Shown here in pieces: positions 1-11,352 of a stretch of DNA of 26,492 nt. Made by a program: the position numbers and the translations under genes. Positions within the stretch are counted from its first letter, which is position 1. The number at the start of each line of letters is the position of its first letter. The notes beneath the pieces are model-generated. The model was not told the DNA's origin and did no database searches. It was given only the letters and a program-made list of their open reading frames with translations. Origin of the DNA: Camillea tinctor (lineage: Eukaryota > Ascomycota > Sordariomycetes > Xylariales > Xylariaceae); the NCBI GenBank assembly GCA_022578605.1, contig MU394186.1:1-26492 (forward strand), given 5' to 3'.

Positions 1-69
1 ATTAAAAAAAAATAAAATTTATTTCCCAACATTTTTTAATTTCCAATTATTTAAAAAAAAAAAAAAAAA

Positions 70-111
<42 letters not shown>

Positions 112-152
112 GTCTTTATCTCTCTTAGCCTTTGAATAAAGGGGGGGGGGGG
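1..152. repeat. Low-complexity end: poly-A and poly-G runs
   Basis: The first 110 bases are almost only A and T, with A runs at 53-69 and 77-109 (33 bases). A run of 12 G follows at 141-152. No gene signal is present. Long homopolymers at a sequence edge often mark a contig end or weak assembly, so exact lengths here should not be trusted. Confidence 0.8.
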
Positions 153-349
153 ACCCCCTTAAACTCTCCGTAGCCAGGTGCCTTAAGGTATTTCAGCGCC
201 CTAAAATCCGTTGAGAGGTATGCCGAACCCTTTGAATTTGTGACCGTAAAGCAATAAAAGTACATACATTTTAGAGGTGCTTGTGCCTGTGGCCGTGTAC
301 TAAAGTTAGCTAGATGTCTTTAGGCTTAGTGTGTGGCAAGTGTGTGGCG

Positions 350-386
350 TACCGTCAGACTAGTACGGACCTACCGTCATACTAGT
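350..386. repeat. Imperfect 15-nt direct repeat
   Basis: TACCGTCAGACTAGT at 350-364 recurs as TACCGTCATACTAGT at 372-386, with one mismatch and a 22-base period. A GTGTGGC pair lies just upstream. No function is evident; it may be the remnant of a short tandem array. Confidence 0.7.
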
Positions 387-3300
387 CAAACCGACCATGA
401 ATGCCTAACCGGGTAAGGCGATCCCTATCTGCACTAGGGATCGGCGTCGAGCCCACAAGATAGGAAAAGCTTGGCGGGTTCTAGACCCTCTGGTCCTTAT
501 TAACGAGCCCTGTGCTGGGAGAGAGGTGGTCCGTCACCTGGTTATCCCGGTATATAGGGTTTTTGGCGATGGTAAATGCCGTGTTTAGATCTTCATCGAG
601 GTGGCCGCGATGCTTTCTACCTCGGGATAAAAAGCTTCGACCGTCAGCGGATCTTACCTTTCCCGCAATCTTAGGATTTCAAGCGCTCCATGGAGATATG
701 TTTGTTTTCATTCTCGGGCTGCAGCACCGGTGAGAGCCCCCCTTCCAGCTCCAGCGCAAGCAAAGACCCCTAAAACAAGGCACACGTTGCTTAGGATGCG
801 CCGGAGATAGGTTCTGGAGCTAGGCGGGCATCGACATGAGACATAACGCTCAAACAAATTCAGGCCTGAGATATCTTCAACGATATGCAGGGAGGCTCTT
901 GCGTCGAGCCTCAAATGTCTGATCTGCGTTCTGATAATGAAATAAGGAGAATTTCTCACGCGTTCCGAAGGAAGCCGCATGCACGTAGTACGCCTTCATT
1001 GAGAATTTAGAACCAAGCAGCATGCAAATATTGGGATACGATAGCCGCTTCGAGTCTCTTAGCTACATAGGCAGCCGATTAGTCTGTTACGAAGGACCCC
1101 TGGGGACCAATGAGAGACCCTATACGTGTGACGACTATAGAAGGTTCAGCCCTATCGTAAGTTATTTACGGATTTCCACATGTTTGCGAGCCCATTCGGA
1201 CCCGTGGAGTGGTCATGCTGGGATGAGCCCCGTCTCTAAAGGTATAGGGTAATGAAAATCTAGTATACAGGTACCCAAGAGTACGGGTTAGATAGGCCAT
1301 GCAATGATCTCATTCACGAGGACCTGTAGCTTGATAGATGATCTCCTGCCATGTTCTAGACCTATGATATACATGAAAGGACTTTGCTACTGCGAGATAC
1401 CCTTAGTGACTTTATTGATTTCTTGAGGTCGACAGTTAGATCTCACCAGCCACAGATACGTATACATTTGTGAACTTGCCATTACAGCCGTAGGTTTGCA
1501 TTCACACTGTAATGTATAAGTGATTATTCCGAGGAGATATGCCTGTTCCTGCTATCGGGATCAAGGCCCCAAAGATACTGTTTGCAGTGTTTGCTGGACG
1601 AGGCTGTACATACAAGGCTTCGAATTGATAGTAGTATAGTAGTAGGTTAGTAGGTCAGTATGCTTATAGCTTACTTGCGTTCAGTCTACTTGATAGCACA
1701 TCTCTGTGTTTTCGTAGAATCCCACATAATGCCTTGTATTTCTAAATCTATGAAGCTCGTGAGAATAAGTCATATAACTTGCCTACTTACATAGACATAC
1801 TTAGAATTTGACAACAAAGTTTAAACTTAGTGTTCCTTGGCTTGTGATCAAGCTTTACTATCTAGCATAAGATCGGTGCCTGTCAGCATTGATATTGACA
1901 TTGATACCGATGTTTTATTATTACATACGGAACCATAAAATTCTAGAATGATATTTGGAATTGCTGATCTACGAACCGAAACAACTCTAATTCACAGGCC
2001 TTGTTTTATGTCTACGTTTCCTGGACGGATAATGATATCCGCATCAACGCATATAATAGAGAATTGTCTAGAACAGACGATGAATTTCAGGATGAGAATG
2101 AAGATGAATCTTGCCCTAATCTTGCCCAGTGAACTGAGGTTGGAAGGAAATTGCCATAATTTGATTGAAGAAGCAAGAAAACAGGACTGGCCCGTTGTTT
2201 CAGGGGCCTCTCCGCACAGTCGTTATGGTGGCTTGCCCTGAGTAAGGCCTAGAGCGGTCAAAAATACCGACAGGAGGCTATCTGAGCGGGAGCTAAGAGG
2301 GCTTGTCGTATGCACAGAGATTGATCTTGGGGTTTACTCTGGTCTGGCTCTACTCCTCGATGACACGGGCTCTAGTTTCCCTATCTAGAAGGTATACATA
2401 GTGACAAGTTGTGCCGATTTCTTTTAAGATAAGCTCATAGGGCTGAAGAAACCGTAAGCAAGACGCATTTGTCACGACGTTTAAAACTTTGTACCAGCAG
2501 ACTGGATGAGTTAACGAGACAGCTTCGGGGTGGGAAAGGAGATAAGGAAAAGCGAACTAAATGTTGGTGGGCGTACATACCAATCATCAACAAGTCTAAC
2601 AAACTATTGTTTTTGTATCATGTATCTGAAGAGATTTATTGGAAGGAGAAGAGAAATAGAACAACGTACTACTATGTTTGAGCTTAAGACCTGAAATGAG
2701 AAGAATTCAACCGATGCTTTAGTCTGCAGAACCTGCTACATGGCGCCCCCTATCCGAAGCTGCTTCAGATATTCCCAGAAGCCAACATAATGTCCAACAT
2801 CTCAACATATTTTGTTTTTCTTAGTGATGTGACGTAAAAGCAACACTAGTATTTTACATTAGCGATGGCGTCTCATATATGTAGGTATTCAGGCAACATG
2901 ATAAAATATTGGCCTGTTTATCTATACAATCTTCATACTTCCCACCTATCTACGAAAATCATTTATCGACCACCAACTCCCTAAGCTCATCTAGAAACTG
3001 ATAAAGCCCAAGGATAACACCCCGACTGGTGAAGAATCTCAATCACATGGAAATGCTACCTTCAACGGAATTTTGCGGCATAGAAATTACAAAGGCTTCA
3101 TAATCCTCTACAGCTTTTCGAATTGAAATCATCGAACCGGAAATAATTTTACAGTATGTCCGGCTTTCTGTCAAGCCAACCAAGCATCACATTGCTTGCC
3201 CCCTAATCGTCCACGATTGGAGCGTTACAGAGGGGAAGACACAAAATACGAACGAATCAGAAAAATTTCTCTGATTTACCTTCAATCGAAAGCCTCAATT

Positions 3301-3590
3301 AAGACCGCGCCGAGCATAACGGTAGGTTGTCTTTTTTAGCACCTGCAGCCTTCTCCAGACCGCGTGGGTATTGCAACAGGATGCCATGCATCCAAAGGCG
3401 TCCCAACATATATAGTCGCATGAGAAACTACATCGAGTTTTCTGACGGCCGAATAGGATATTTTCACTGGATACCCATCACGATACATATGTACGGAGGA
3501 GCATGGGTTTCTCTTGGTGTCATGTATACTTGCTCTCCCCCATTTTTTGTCTACGGGTACGCCCGAGGTGCCGAACGGAATGGGATCAAC

Positions 3591-3611
3591 TGTGTGTGTG
3601 TGTGTGTGTGT
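3591..3611. repeat. (TG)n microsatellite
   Basis: Ten uninterrupted TG units plus one T. It is an ordinary dinucleotide microsatellite with no gene around it, and its length is likely to vary between strains. Confidence 0.95.
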
Positions 3612-4645
3612 CTCGGGATGTCATCTAGATCAAAGTAGATCGCTTTTTCCACGTAGGCCTGCAGCACATTGGGCTGAATCGCAGAAAAGACGGCTCTCGG
3701 CGGTCGCAGATGGATTGCTTACTGTTTAGCCGGTGTTGGTACTACGTGGCCGGGCCCGGAGTGACAGTCCTACGCGGGCTTGTGATGCCACGATGTACGA
3801 ATGATGTCCCTTCTTTGAGGCTTTTGCTATTCTACCGGTCTTAGCATCACATTCGCCAAACTACCCGTGTCCTCGATTAGAGGCAAACCCCGAGAAGCTG
3901 CTTTATCGCACTGACAGTGGAGGGGTCTGCTAGCAGGCGAGACGCACAACCTTTCCTCGCATTGACTCGGCGGCCTCAGGTTCAGCTTGGTGGATGATAG
4001 ATCGTCACAGATCTTGCAATTGCCCGCATTACATGGACACGACTATTCTGTTACCGGAGCCATTCGGCGATGGAATGGCTCGCGGTGACTAGATACAGTC
4101 ACCTTCGGGATATGCTGCCCACCGCCATGGCTTGCGGTATGATGGGGCGGCAAATCATTGTCAGCTCGCAAATCTCTTACCGCGACGAGATTATCTGGCA
4201 AATACTGCGAATCTACAAACATGGTCGGGGGAAGATCTACCCGTCCGGTGTTTGAATGAATCCCGATCTTTGTTTGTTTTTGTATTTATGCAGAGGCTGT
4301 TTCTCCTGACGGGGATCTCCTTAAGGGCATTGATCGTCCTACGCTTGTCCGTGATCCCAACTCTCTCCACCAGGACCCTGAATCTTGACCCGGAAAAATC
4401 AAAACGAAATTCATGATATTGAGAGAAAAGGCCGGGGTAAACGGCATTCTGGAGTAGCTGTCTACCCCTGCAGGCTTAAACAGGTCTCTTCTTTGGGGAG
4501 GTGAGAGACCTCTGGGCATACAGGGAAACGGCCGGGACAGGCCACGAAGCTGATATCGGTGACCCTATCCGACGCAAGATGGGGCAGTTCATGCTGCATA
4601 TGATATGATGGAGATCGATTTTGCTGCATGCCCGACATATGTCAT

Positions 4646-4670
4646 GGGGAAAAGGGGGGGAGGGGGTGGG
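4646..4670 (+). other. Potential G-quadruplex motif
   Basis: Four G runs (4646-4649, 4654-4660, 4662-4666, 4668-4670) are separated by loops of 4, 1 and 1 bases. This fits the canonical G3+N1-7 pattern. No gene is associated with it, so only the sequence pattern is supported. Confidence 0.5.
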
Positions 4671-6279
4671 AAGCCCCTGTCTATAAGAAGTAGGTAGTTA
4701 AGCTGCCTGGCAAGCACTGAAGCGCGGGACATGCAGATGGCGGCATCACGGCGTCTATGTGGAAATGTCTTCCTAGAAGAGGAGCAGGTAGGGGTTAACG
4801 CGATAGGCGAGAAGCGAACATTTTGGGAAGAGAGGGGAGGGAGGGGTGTGTGTGTGATGCCGCCTTCCGGAACAGCATTACAGGGCACTGGGAACCGAGG
4901 ACGTGGAACGAACCGATGGTGCTAAAGGAGGGTTCCGATCTCATAAGACGGCGTCAGCTCAGGGGTGTATTTTCCCAACTATGTACGTGGTCCGTAGGTA
5001 GAGATACATACAAGGTACAAGCAAATAAAACAATTTTCCGAAACCGAAACTGTGATCCATTCAACTCTCGACGAGGTCTACCCAGATGCGATCTAAGGTT
5101 CTTCTCGTCTTTGGTAAGCAGATTCTACGTATCCATTGCTAGTATCAGACTAGGCTAGTATGCCATATCGTCTTCGTTCTCGCAAAATTCATCTTAAATA
5201 ATGATACTGGCTTTAAGTGAATCTCAGGTTCCCTACCTTGAGGATATTGTGGTGATGTATTGAGGATGGTTATTTGGTAGGCTGGCTGTGCCTCTCTAAC
5301 CCAAGTTGCTTAGAAATTGTGCCTTGGGCTAAGGAGCCGAGCCCAACGGCGTTGACGCTAAGAAGGGCACGAACGATTCTTGTACTAGGATAGTTGCACT
5401 CTCAGCTTAGAACGTTAGAACACGAACAAATATTCTTAAAGAATGGGACTGTCCCACCTATCTAGGTTGTTTTATATGACAGGCTAGTTATATCTTGGAC
5501 GTGCTGGCGTGAAGCCATCGTAAGATCCCGCTTATTAAGAGCTCAAATATAACTTCCTAGAGATATTATAGGCTAGCTGGGGAAGGCTTGGTTGCCAATC
5601 TGCCCCGAGATCGTGAGAAACATGGCAAGAACTAGCTCCGGCACCTATCGGAACCCAGCGACGAGACGTGGCTCGTTCATTCCACCATTCTTTTAGACCA
5701 GTTGAGTTGTAATTATTGTTTGTAGCAGCAAAGGATGTTCGTTCTCGGTTTATAGGTCAAGCCAAGAGCCCAAATATATTCTACGCCACGATAACGATGA
5801 TCAAACTCGGTCCTACAATATAGCTGAAAACACAGATCGAAATGCAATGTACCCATTAACCAGCTGTTTATCTAGTACAGAATGGGACGGCGTGTTGCAA
5901 TAAAGTAGAGCTAGCCGTGACGCTATTTTCCGTGCGGTAAATTATACTGGTATAAAAAAGCACGAGCGTTGCCATTAAATGTCATTCCAGGTTGTTACAG
6001 TGCTTTGTGCCGGGGAAATATTTAAGTTGCTTCCCGTGAGCCCCTTACCAAGATTTGCTAGCTACCGGCAGGTTGTATCGCACCAAGGAAACGAAATGAC
6101 TGTTAGGTGTTTGTTGATGTCTAAAGAGGCTAGAGGTTGTCCATGACATTTTGAGAAGCATGGTAAGGTAAGGCAACATGTCGATTTCTTTTCTTCTTAC
6201 AGAGCTGGACAGGTCTCTAGGCCTTGCCATAAGTGATGGTAAAAATAAAATTGAACTAATGTTTAGATTCATCTAATTA

Positions 6280-7750
6280 AGGCTCGAATCTTAAAGGGAC
6301 AGTGGTGAGATCTAAGACTCTCTCGCTTATGTACGTCTAGTAGGTGCTAATTGGTGGCGAAAAGGGGGAAGGGGGAGAACATATCTTAGGCTATCGACAT
6401 ATATTTGTTGTCTACATGTGTATTTTTGTTATTTATCTAGATTAATCACTTTTAAATACACTCATTTATTTGATTTGAAGAAACTACGATAATAAACCCG
6501 ACATTATATAATAATAACATGTTCCCTAAAGGCTATAACTAAGCACATCTAGGTATTTATATAAAAAGATTCGATAGGATTTTTCTTCAAGTATCACCGT
6601 GATACTTATATATTCATTAGACTATATTAGATATATTTAAGGTAATAGCTAAATATTTTTATTTACTTAAAGAGGGTGTAACGTATTTTATATAATGAAT
6701 TTTATGAAATCTATCTTTATTACTTTATTATAAATTATCTTTTTTTTATTTTGAAGTATTTGATCTAAATATCATAAATAGCCTCATCATTCAACGGTAT
6801 ATTAAAGCAACTTAATGGTACTTAAGTAGAATCATATATGTGTTCTTAAAAATATTTATAAATAATATAATCTAATAAGGTAACGTTTAATAATTGAGAT
6901 TTATTTCAAGGTTTATACTTCGAAACATGGGACTAGTTATAAATAAATAGCCCATTTACGTATGTGTATTCCGCGACAGCGTATCTCTCTATGTAGTTTC
7001 ATTTATTTCACCTCAATCAGTTCATTCATGTGGGAATTCTCTAGGGTTATAACTGTTGTTTATATGTGAAGATAGAGACTTGCATTCTACTTGGTGATAG
7101 TGCACATTATGATGCGATATCGTATCCTTCTTACAAACTCGTAGCTGGAAAGAGATCTGCACATTTATATTTCAGCCTTTATTTACCTAAAGTATAAAAA
7201 ATATATTTGCGGAAGACATCATTAAGAAGTTGTACATATCCACAATAGGGTCAAAAAGCGGATGAGCCACTTTCGAAAATAAATAAACCTTTTAGATCTC
7301 GATCCTTTACCCCTTTATGCTTTAGTTGTATTAGTTGTAACTCACTAGTCATTCAAGGTTAGTTCAAGTAAATATAGGCCACTGTATTTCCAAGTGCAAA
7401 GCTTGATAGATGCCCACCATTCAAATCAAACAGAGGAGTCGGTAGTTGACAATTATATCAATGAGTAGAGGCCCGGAGTAGAGTCTGGGCAAGGATCAAA
7501 GGTCTAGCGGTCTGAGCCGAAGACTTGTATGGTACGATACATTGCGTATTCGCAACATATTACCACCCTTCCCACTCAAGGCCTAAGCGGCTATGTGAAC
7601 TCTATGCTGATAATGAACCACATTATGTATCTTGTCTATATCGCTCATTGGTATTAAACGACTTATCCAACCCGGATTTATTAGAATATTTATGAATGTT
7701 AGTAGACTAATCACTTGATGAAATAATAAAACTAGATGGGTTTATCATAG
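6280..7750. other. Very AT-rich block, probably RIP-decayed DNA
   Basis: The sequence is dominated by TA-rich text with almost no long open frames on either strand. This is typical of fungal AT isochores made by repeat-induced point mutation of old transposons. The RIP origin is inferred from composition; no element could be recognised and no terminal repeats were seen. The borders are approximate. Confidence 0.5.
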
Positions 7751-8137
7751 CTATGATCGCCAACTGTACACATCAGATCAGGGGATTCAGTAAAATTGCC
7801 GAATCCACTGCCATGGCCCGAGAGAAAAATATCATCAGATATTTTGGGGTTCAAAGTTCTATCATATTCGATATCATAAAATTCAATGCTTTCTTTAGGG
7901 GGGGGGTCTCTCGGAGCCTCTTCCGCGTAATAGCTGAGTAAGCGCCTTTTTTCTGGATCGATTGTCTAGAAGGAATCGAAAAGTCATGGCCACATGATAC
8001 TTTCCTTATCTACAAAACGCTCAAGAGTCGAGCATTTAGGTCTCACAAGCTTGGGAATGCATTAAGTGCCTATGTTTGATTATCAACTAAAATAGCTTGG
8101 CCACTTGCATCAACAATAGCTTCAATGCTTCATACAA
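7751..8137. other. Intergenic leader of tRNA-Gly, no gene seen
   Basis: This AT-rich sequence lies before the tRNA-Gly gene and contains a short G run at about 7899-7906. The only open frame (7753-7941) has no recognisable motif or coding bias. I see nothing else here. Confidence 0.5.
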
Positions 8138-8208
8138 GCATCAGTGGTTTAGTGGTAAAATCCATCGTTGCCATCGATGGGCCCCGCGTTCGATTCGCGG
8201 CTGATGCA
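8138..8208 (+). tRNA. tRNA-Gly (GCC)
   Basis: This intronless tRNA is 71 nt long. The acceptor stem GCATCAG (8138-8144) pairs perfectly with CTGATGC (8201-8207), followed by discriminator A. The anticodon stem CATCG/CGATG encloses loop TTGCCAT, with anticodon GCC at 8170-8172. The T-arm has stem CCGCG/CGCGG and a TTCGATT loop. The A-box region (TGGTTTAGTGG) and B-box (GTTCGATTC) are intact. CCA is not encoded, as expected for a eukaryotic nuclear gene. It decodes glycine GGC and GGU codons. Confidence 0.97.
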
Positions 8209-8745
8209 AAGTTTCATCTTTTTGGTTTCTACTTCAGTTCTGTTTAAATTTTTTTTTTTTTTTTTTGATTTTATTCACCCTGGTTATATATATATATTTC
8301 TTGCTATTCACCCACTTTATTCCCTTCAAGTCACTTTTGGTTTCTTGCGCATGGGCTATTAATGTAAATATTGAACGTACAGTAGTATATAAATACCTAT
8401 CAATTTAAGATGTAGGTTAAATGATTACCTAATTACCTGATGCCCACTATAAGTAGGTAAATGTGCATCAATCTTCTATCGATACATATAACCTAGAGCA
8501 GGAACAAGGCTTCCGATTATTTAGGTCGAAACTCTAGGCTGGTACAAGTAAAAAGGGGGGATTGAATTCCCACGTGACATCACTGGAATTAAGTGTGCTG
8601 CACCCACTTCTGTCAAAAATTGATATCTATAACCTTATCTTGCTTGTGCACATGCAGGACTTGAACAGGTCTATGAATAAATTTTCTGTAAACTGAACGA
8701 ACCAACGAGAATACAGATACGTACATTTGATAGATCAACGAAAAA
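8209..8745. other. Intergenic, tRNA-Gly to dihydroorotase
   Basis: The segment holds an 18-T run at 8249-8266 and a TA repeat just after it (about 8287-8296). The rest is AT-rich sequence that must include the dihydroorotase promoter and 5' leader. I could not pick out a convincing TATA box or operator. Confidence 0.5.
8219..8223 (+). terminator. Pol III terminator of tRNA-Gly
   Basis: A run of five T begins 11 bases after the tRNA end. This is enough to stop RNA polymerase III on the sense strand. Confidence 0.75.
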
Positions 8746-10655
8746 ATGCAATTGAAAAATATTCAACGGCTCGAGCTGCCGGCTGCAGCAGATATGCATG
8801 TACATCTGCGTCAAGGCGAATTAATGGATCTGGTGGTTCCTACCATCCGCAGCGGTGGAGTTGATACGGTGTTTGTGTACGAATTTATCAGATTCCTTTT
8901 CTCCAAGACTGAAGGGGCTAATCAAAAGAGAGAAAAAACCCACAGTATGCCAAATCTTGTATGCAAATTTTGGTTCCTCTATCCTGAGAGGTTTTAACAA
9001 GATGCTGTTTAATATACATATAAGAGGATAACGACATTTGGTCATCAGGCGTTCCTTCATGATTATGCGCTAACATGGTTGATGATAGATCCCTCCCCTG
9101 ACGTCGGTTGAGAAGGTATGTAGATATTGACATGCATCTTGTGCACCCACAAATTGTGCATATGAAATCATATAGCTAACCTTTTTAAAGGTACTTGAAT
9201 ACCGTAATCAACTACAAGCCATAGCTAAGGATGTCAACTTCCTCATGTCCCTCTATGCAAGTACTCTTCAATTTCTTGGCCTGTCATTTAGAAAGTGGGA
9301 GTGGTTCTATCTAACCCAACTCTTTATCCTAGCTTCACCCTTCTGTCACCCCTGAAGTAATTTCTCAGGCAGCGGCAGCTGGTATCGCAGGCGTGAAGCT
9401 ATATCCTCAAGGTGAGATTTCACCAGCCCCTAACCCCTGACTTCCCTTCACTATGACATTAACACATTTCAGGGGTAACCACCAATTCCGAGTCTGGCGT
9501 CTCGAATATTGCGGCTTTCTACGACACCTTTTCCGCCATGGAAAAACATGATATAGGTAAGTCAATAGAATTCCAGCAATCATACTATATTATATGATTA
9601 TGCATCGTAGATCTTCTCATATAGCTTGTCTTCTTGTCTTGGATGTTATGGCAAGACGCTATTACTCCAACCTATCCCGATACTACAATAGCTATTCTAA
9701 ACACATCTCGAAAGAATGATACAAGGCTAACAGTCATATATCAAAAGTGCTCAACATCCACGGAGAGGTCCTCGAGTCGCTCGCCCCGGCCGGCACAACA
9801 CTCGAAGAGGCCTTCCTCCCCACCCTGAAAACCCTTCACGAGCGATTCCCCAAGCTGCGCATCGTCGTAAGTGCCCCCTTTAAAACCCACCATCCCCTTT
9901 CCCCTTTCCCGAGCTCCACAACTAACCGTTTACCCTACGCGCAGCTCGAGCACTGCACCACCGCAGCCGCCGTAGAAGCCGTGAAGGCCTGCGGCCCTAC
10001 CGTCGGCGGTATGTCTCCTTCTCCCCCCTTTTCCCTTTATTCCGCACACGCTTTTCACATCGCGACCCGCGAACTAACCCCAAACTTGCGCCCCTAGCAA
10101 CCATCACGGCCCACCACCTCTACCTCACCGAGGCCGAGGCCTGCTGCGACCCGCTCGCCTTCTGCAAGCCCATCCCCAAGAAGCCCACCGACCGGGACGC
10201 GCTAGTGCAGACCGTCGTCAGCGGGGACCCCAAGTTCTTCTTGTACGCCCTTCCCCCCCTTTTCCCCTCCACCTTACTAACCCCCCTCTCCTTCCAGCGG
10301 AAGCGACAGCGCCCCGCACCCCCTATCCAGCAAAACCTCCTCCGCTACCAAAACGCCCCCGGCGGGCGTGTACACGCAGCCCTTCGCGACGCAGCTCGTG
10401 CTCCTGGCCGTGGAAGAAGCCCTCGCGCGGGGCGTCCTGGGCGAAAGCGACGTGACGCAGCACGCGCTGGAGGGCTTCCTCAGCCGCCACGGGCGGCGCT
10501 TCTACGGGCTCCCCGAGGAGGCGGAGCGGCGGGTCGTGCTCGAGCGGCGGGGGGAGAAGATCCCGGGCAGTGTGCGCAGCGGCGATGGGGGCGTGGAGGT
10601 GGGGATCTCGCGCGCGGGGGCGGAGGTGTTTAGTTTGGGGTGGGTTGAGGCGTAG
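8746..10655 (+). CDS. URA4: Dihydroorotase (pyrimidine biosynthesis)
   Basis: This zinc amidohydrolase converts N-carbamoyl-aspartate to dihydroorotate in cytosolic de novo pyrimidine synthesis. I rebuilt ten exons: 8746-8876, 8946-8958, 9089-9115, 9191-9256, 9333-9411, 9473-9556, 9748-9866, 9945-10008, 10098-10242 and 10298-10655. The product is 361 aa, close to the usual length of this class. Visible landmarks are DMHVHLR (zinc ligands His18, His20), KLYPQG (Lys101, the carboxylated bridge), NIHGEV (His138), LEHCTT (His176) and GSDSAPH (catalytic Asp246). Most introns carry a clear branch site (CTAAC or CTAAT) before the acceptor. Intron 4 has a GC donor. The first six exons are AT-leaning and exons 7-10 strongly GC-rich at third positions. 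The start is the first ATG in frame and matches the expected N-terminus. URA4 is the yeast name; the family assignment is firm. Confidence 0.96.
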
Positions 10656-10678
10656 GGGTAGGAGGAGAGATGAGGGAT

Positions 10679-10708
10679 GGGGGGGGGGACGGGGAAGGGG
10701 AGAGGGGG
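10679..10708 (+). other. Potential G-quadruplex after the dihydroorotase stop
   Basis: Four G runs (10, 4, 4 and 5 long) with loops AC, AA and AGA begin 24 bases after the stop codon, on the sense strand. If the 3' UTR covers this site, the mRNA could fold into a quadruplex. The flanks (10656-10780) are also purine-rich. A role is inferred only. Confidence 0.5.
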
Positions 10709-11247
10709 AGAGCTTGTGGTAGGATGCTGTCTACCTTTTCCCTGGAATAGGGAAGAGAGGGGGGAAGGGTTCTGTAAATTGATATCCGGAGGCGAGGGAA
10801 TACATTATGCAGTCATTCGTCGAGATAGGGAAGGAAGAAAAAAAGGGGTAACGTTGTTTTAGTATGACGAAATATGACTTTGAGAACCGGTACGTTTTCA
10901 CGGGGTTGTAATTGGTTATGCCTATACGTGCGTGCTCAAGAAGACAACGTAGGTATCGTGATCTCATGCAACGAACCTCGAGGTAGTAGACCAATATAAG
11001 TGGAAAGGTGACAGTAATTGATCACCAAATCTGGCTCGCGAGAACACAGTCGGAATGAGAAAAAAAGATTCACGTATTCTCTCCCTTATTTTACCAATTG
11101 TCTAATCTAGAAACAACTTCTTCGGTCAATTCACTACCTGGAAAATCAAATCAATTTAGAAAGCCAAAATAAAAGATCAAAATATGTATAAAAAGAATAC
11201 GAAGGAAAAAGGAAATACAAAGCAAAAAAAAAGAAATTATTCTGAAT
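10709..11247. other. Intergenic, dihydroorotase 3' side to tRNA-Thr
   Basis: The segment starts purine-rich and becomes AT-rich. It must include the dihydroorotase 3' UTR and the tRNA-Thr terminator at its far end. Open frames here lack any known motif. No other feature is seen. Confidence 0.5.
11224..11232 (-). terminator. Pol III terminator of tRNA-Thr
   Basis: Nine A on the plus strand are nine T in the transcribed sense, 15 bases past the end of the tRNA-Thr gene. This is a strong RNA polymerase III stop. Confidence 0.8.
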
Positions 11248-11352
11248 TGCCCACTACTGGAGTCGAACCAGTCGCCTCCTCATAACTCTAGTTCGTATCC
11301 AGGGTTATGAATATCTTACTAGTGAGGCGCTCTACCGCTGAGCCAAGCGGGC
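11248..11352 (-). tRNA. tRNA-Thr (AGT) with a 33-nt intron
   Basis: Read on the minus strand, acceptor GCCCGCT pairs with AGTGGGC, with one G-T wobble. The D-arm is GCTC/GAGC. The anticodon stem CCTCA/TGAGG encloses CTAGTAA, with anticodon AGT at 11320-11318. The T-arm is ACTGG/CCAGT with a TTCGACT loop, and discriminator A is at 11248. The intron (11316-11284) sits one base 3' of the anticodon, the normal place for a nuclear tRNA intron cut by the tRNA endonuclease. The mature tRNA is 72 nt. It lies between two converging protein genes. Confidence 0.95.

Larger units (their letters stand above)
153..6279. other. Gene-poor degenerate region
   Basis: Open frames here are short, overlap one another on both strands and show no family motif that I recognise. 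There is no run of splice-compatible exons with consistent codon use. I looked for reverse transcriptase, integrase and transposase motifs, 5S rRNA and tRNA B-boxes and found none. Base composition is mixed: stretches near 3700-4600 are more GC-rich than their surroundings and may be decayed coding or repeat DNA. Small internal repeats are listed separately. Confidence 0.6.

Noticed and set aside
4032..4380. Possible decayed two-exon gene around an acceptor-like ATTTATGCAG ending at 4293
   Set aside because: One frame reads sensibly on each side, but no donor joins them without a stop, an in-frame TAG occurs upstream and no family is recognisable.
4823..5158. 111-codon open frame in the gene-poor region
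   Set aside because: There is no recognisable motif, codon use looks random, and it overlaps other frames of similar length. It is best seen as chance.
8882..9133. Open frames running through introns 1-3 of dihydroorotase
   Set aside because: They cross well-defined splice sites, and the conserved enzyme motifs require those sites to be used.
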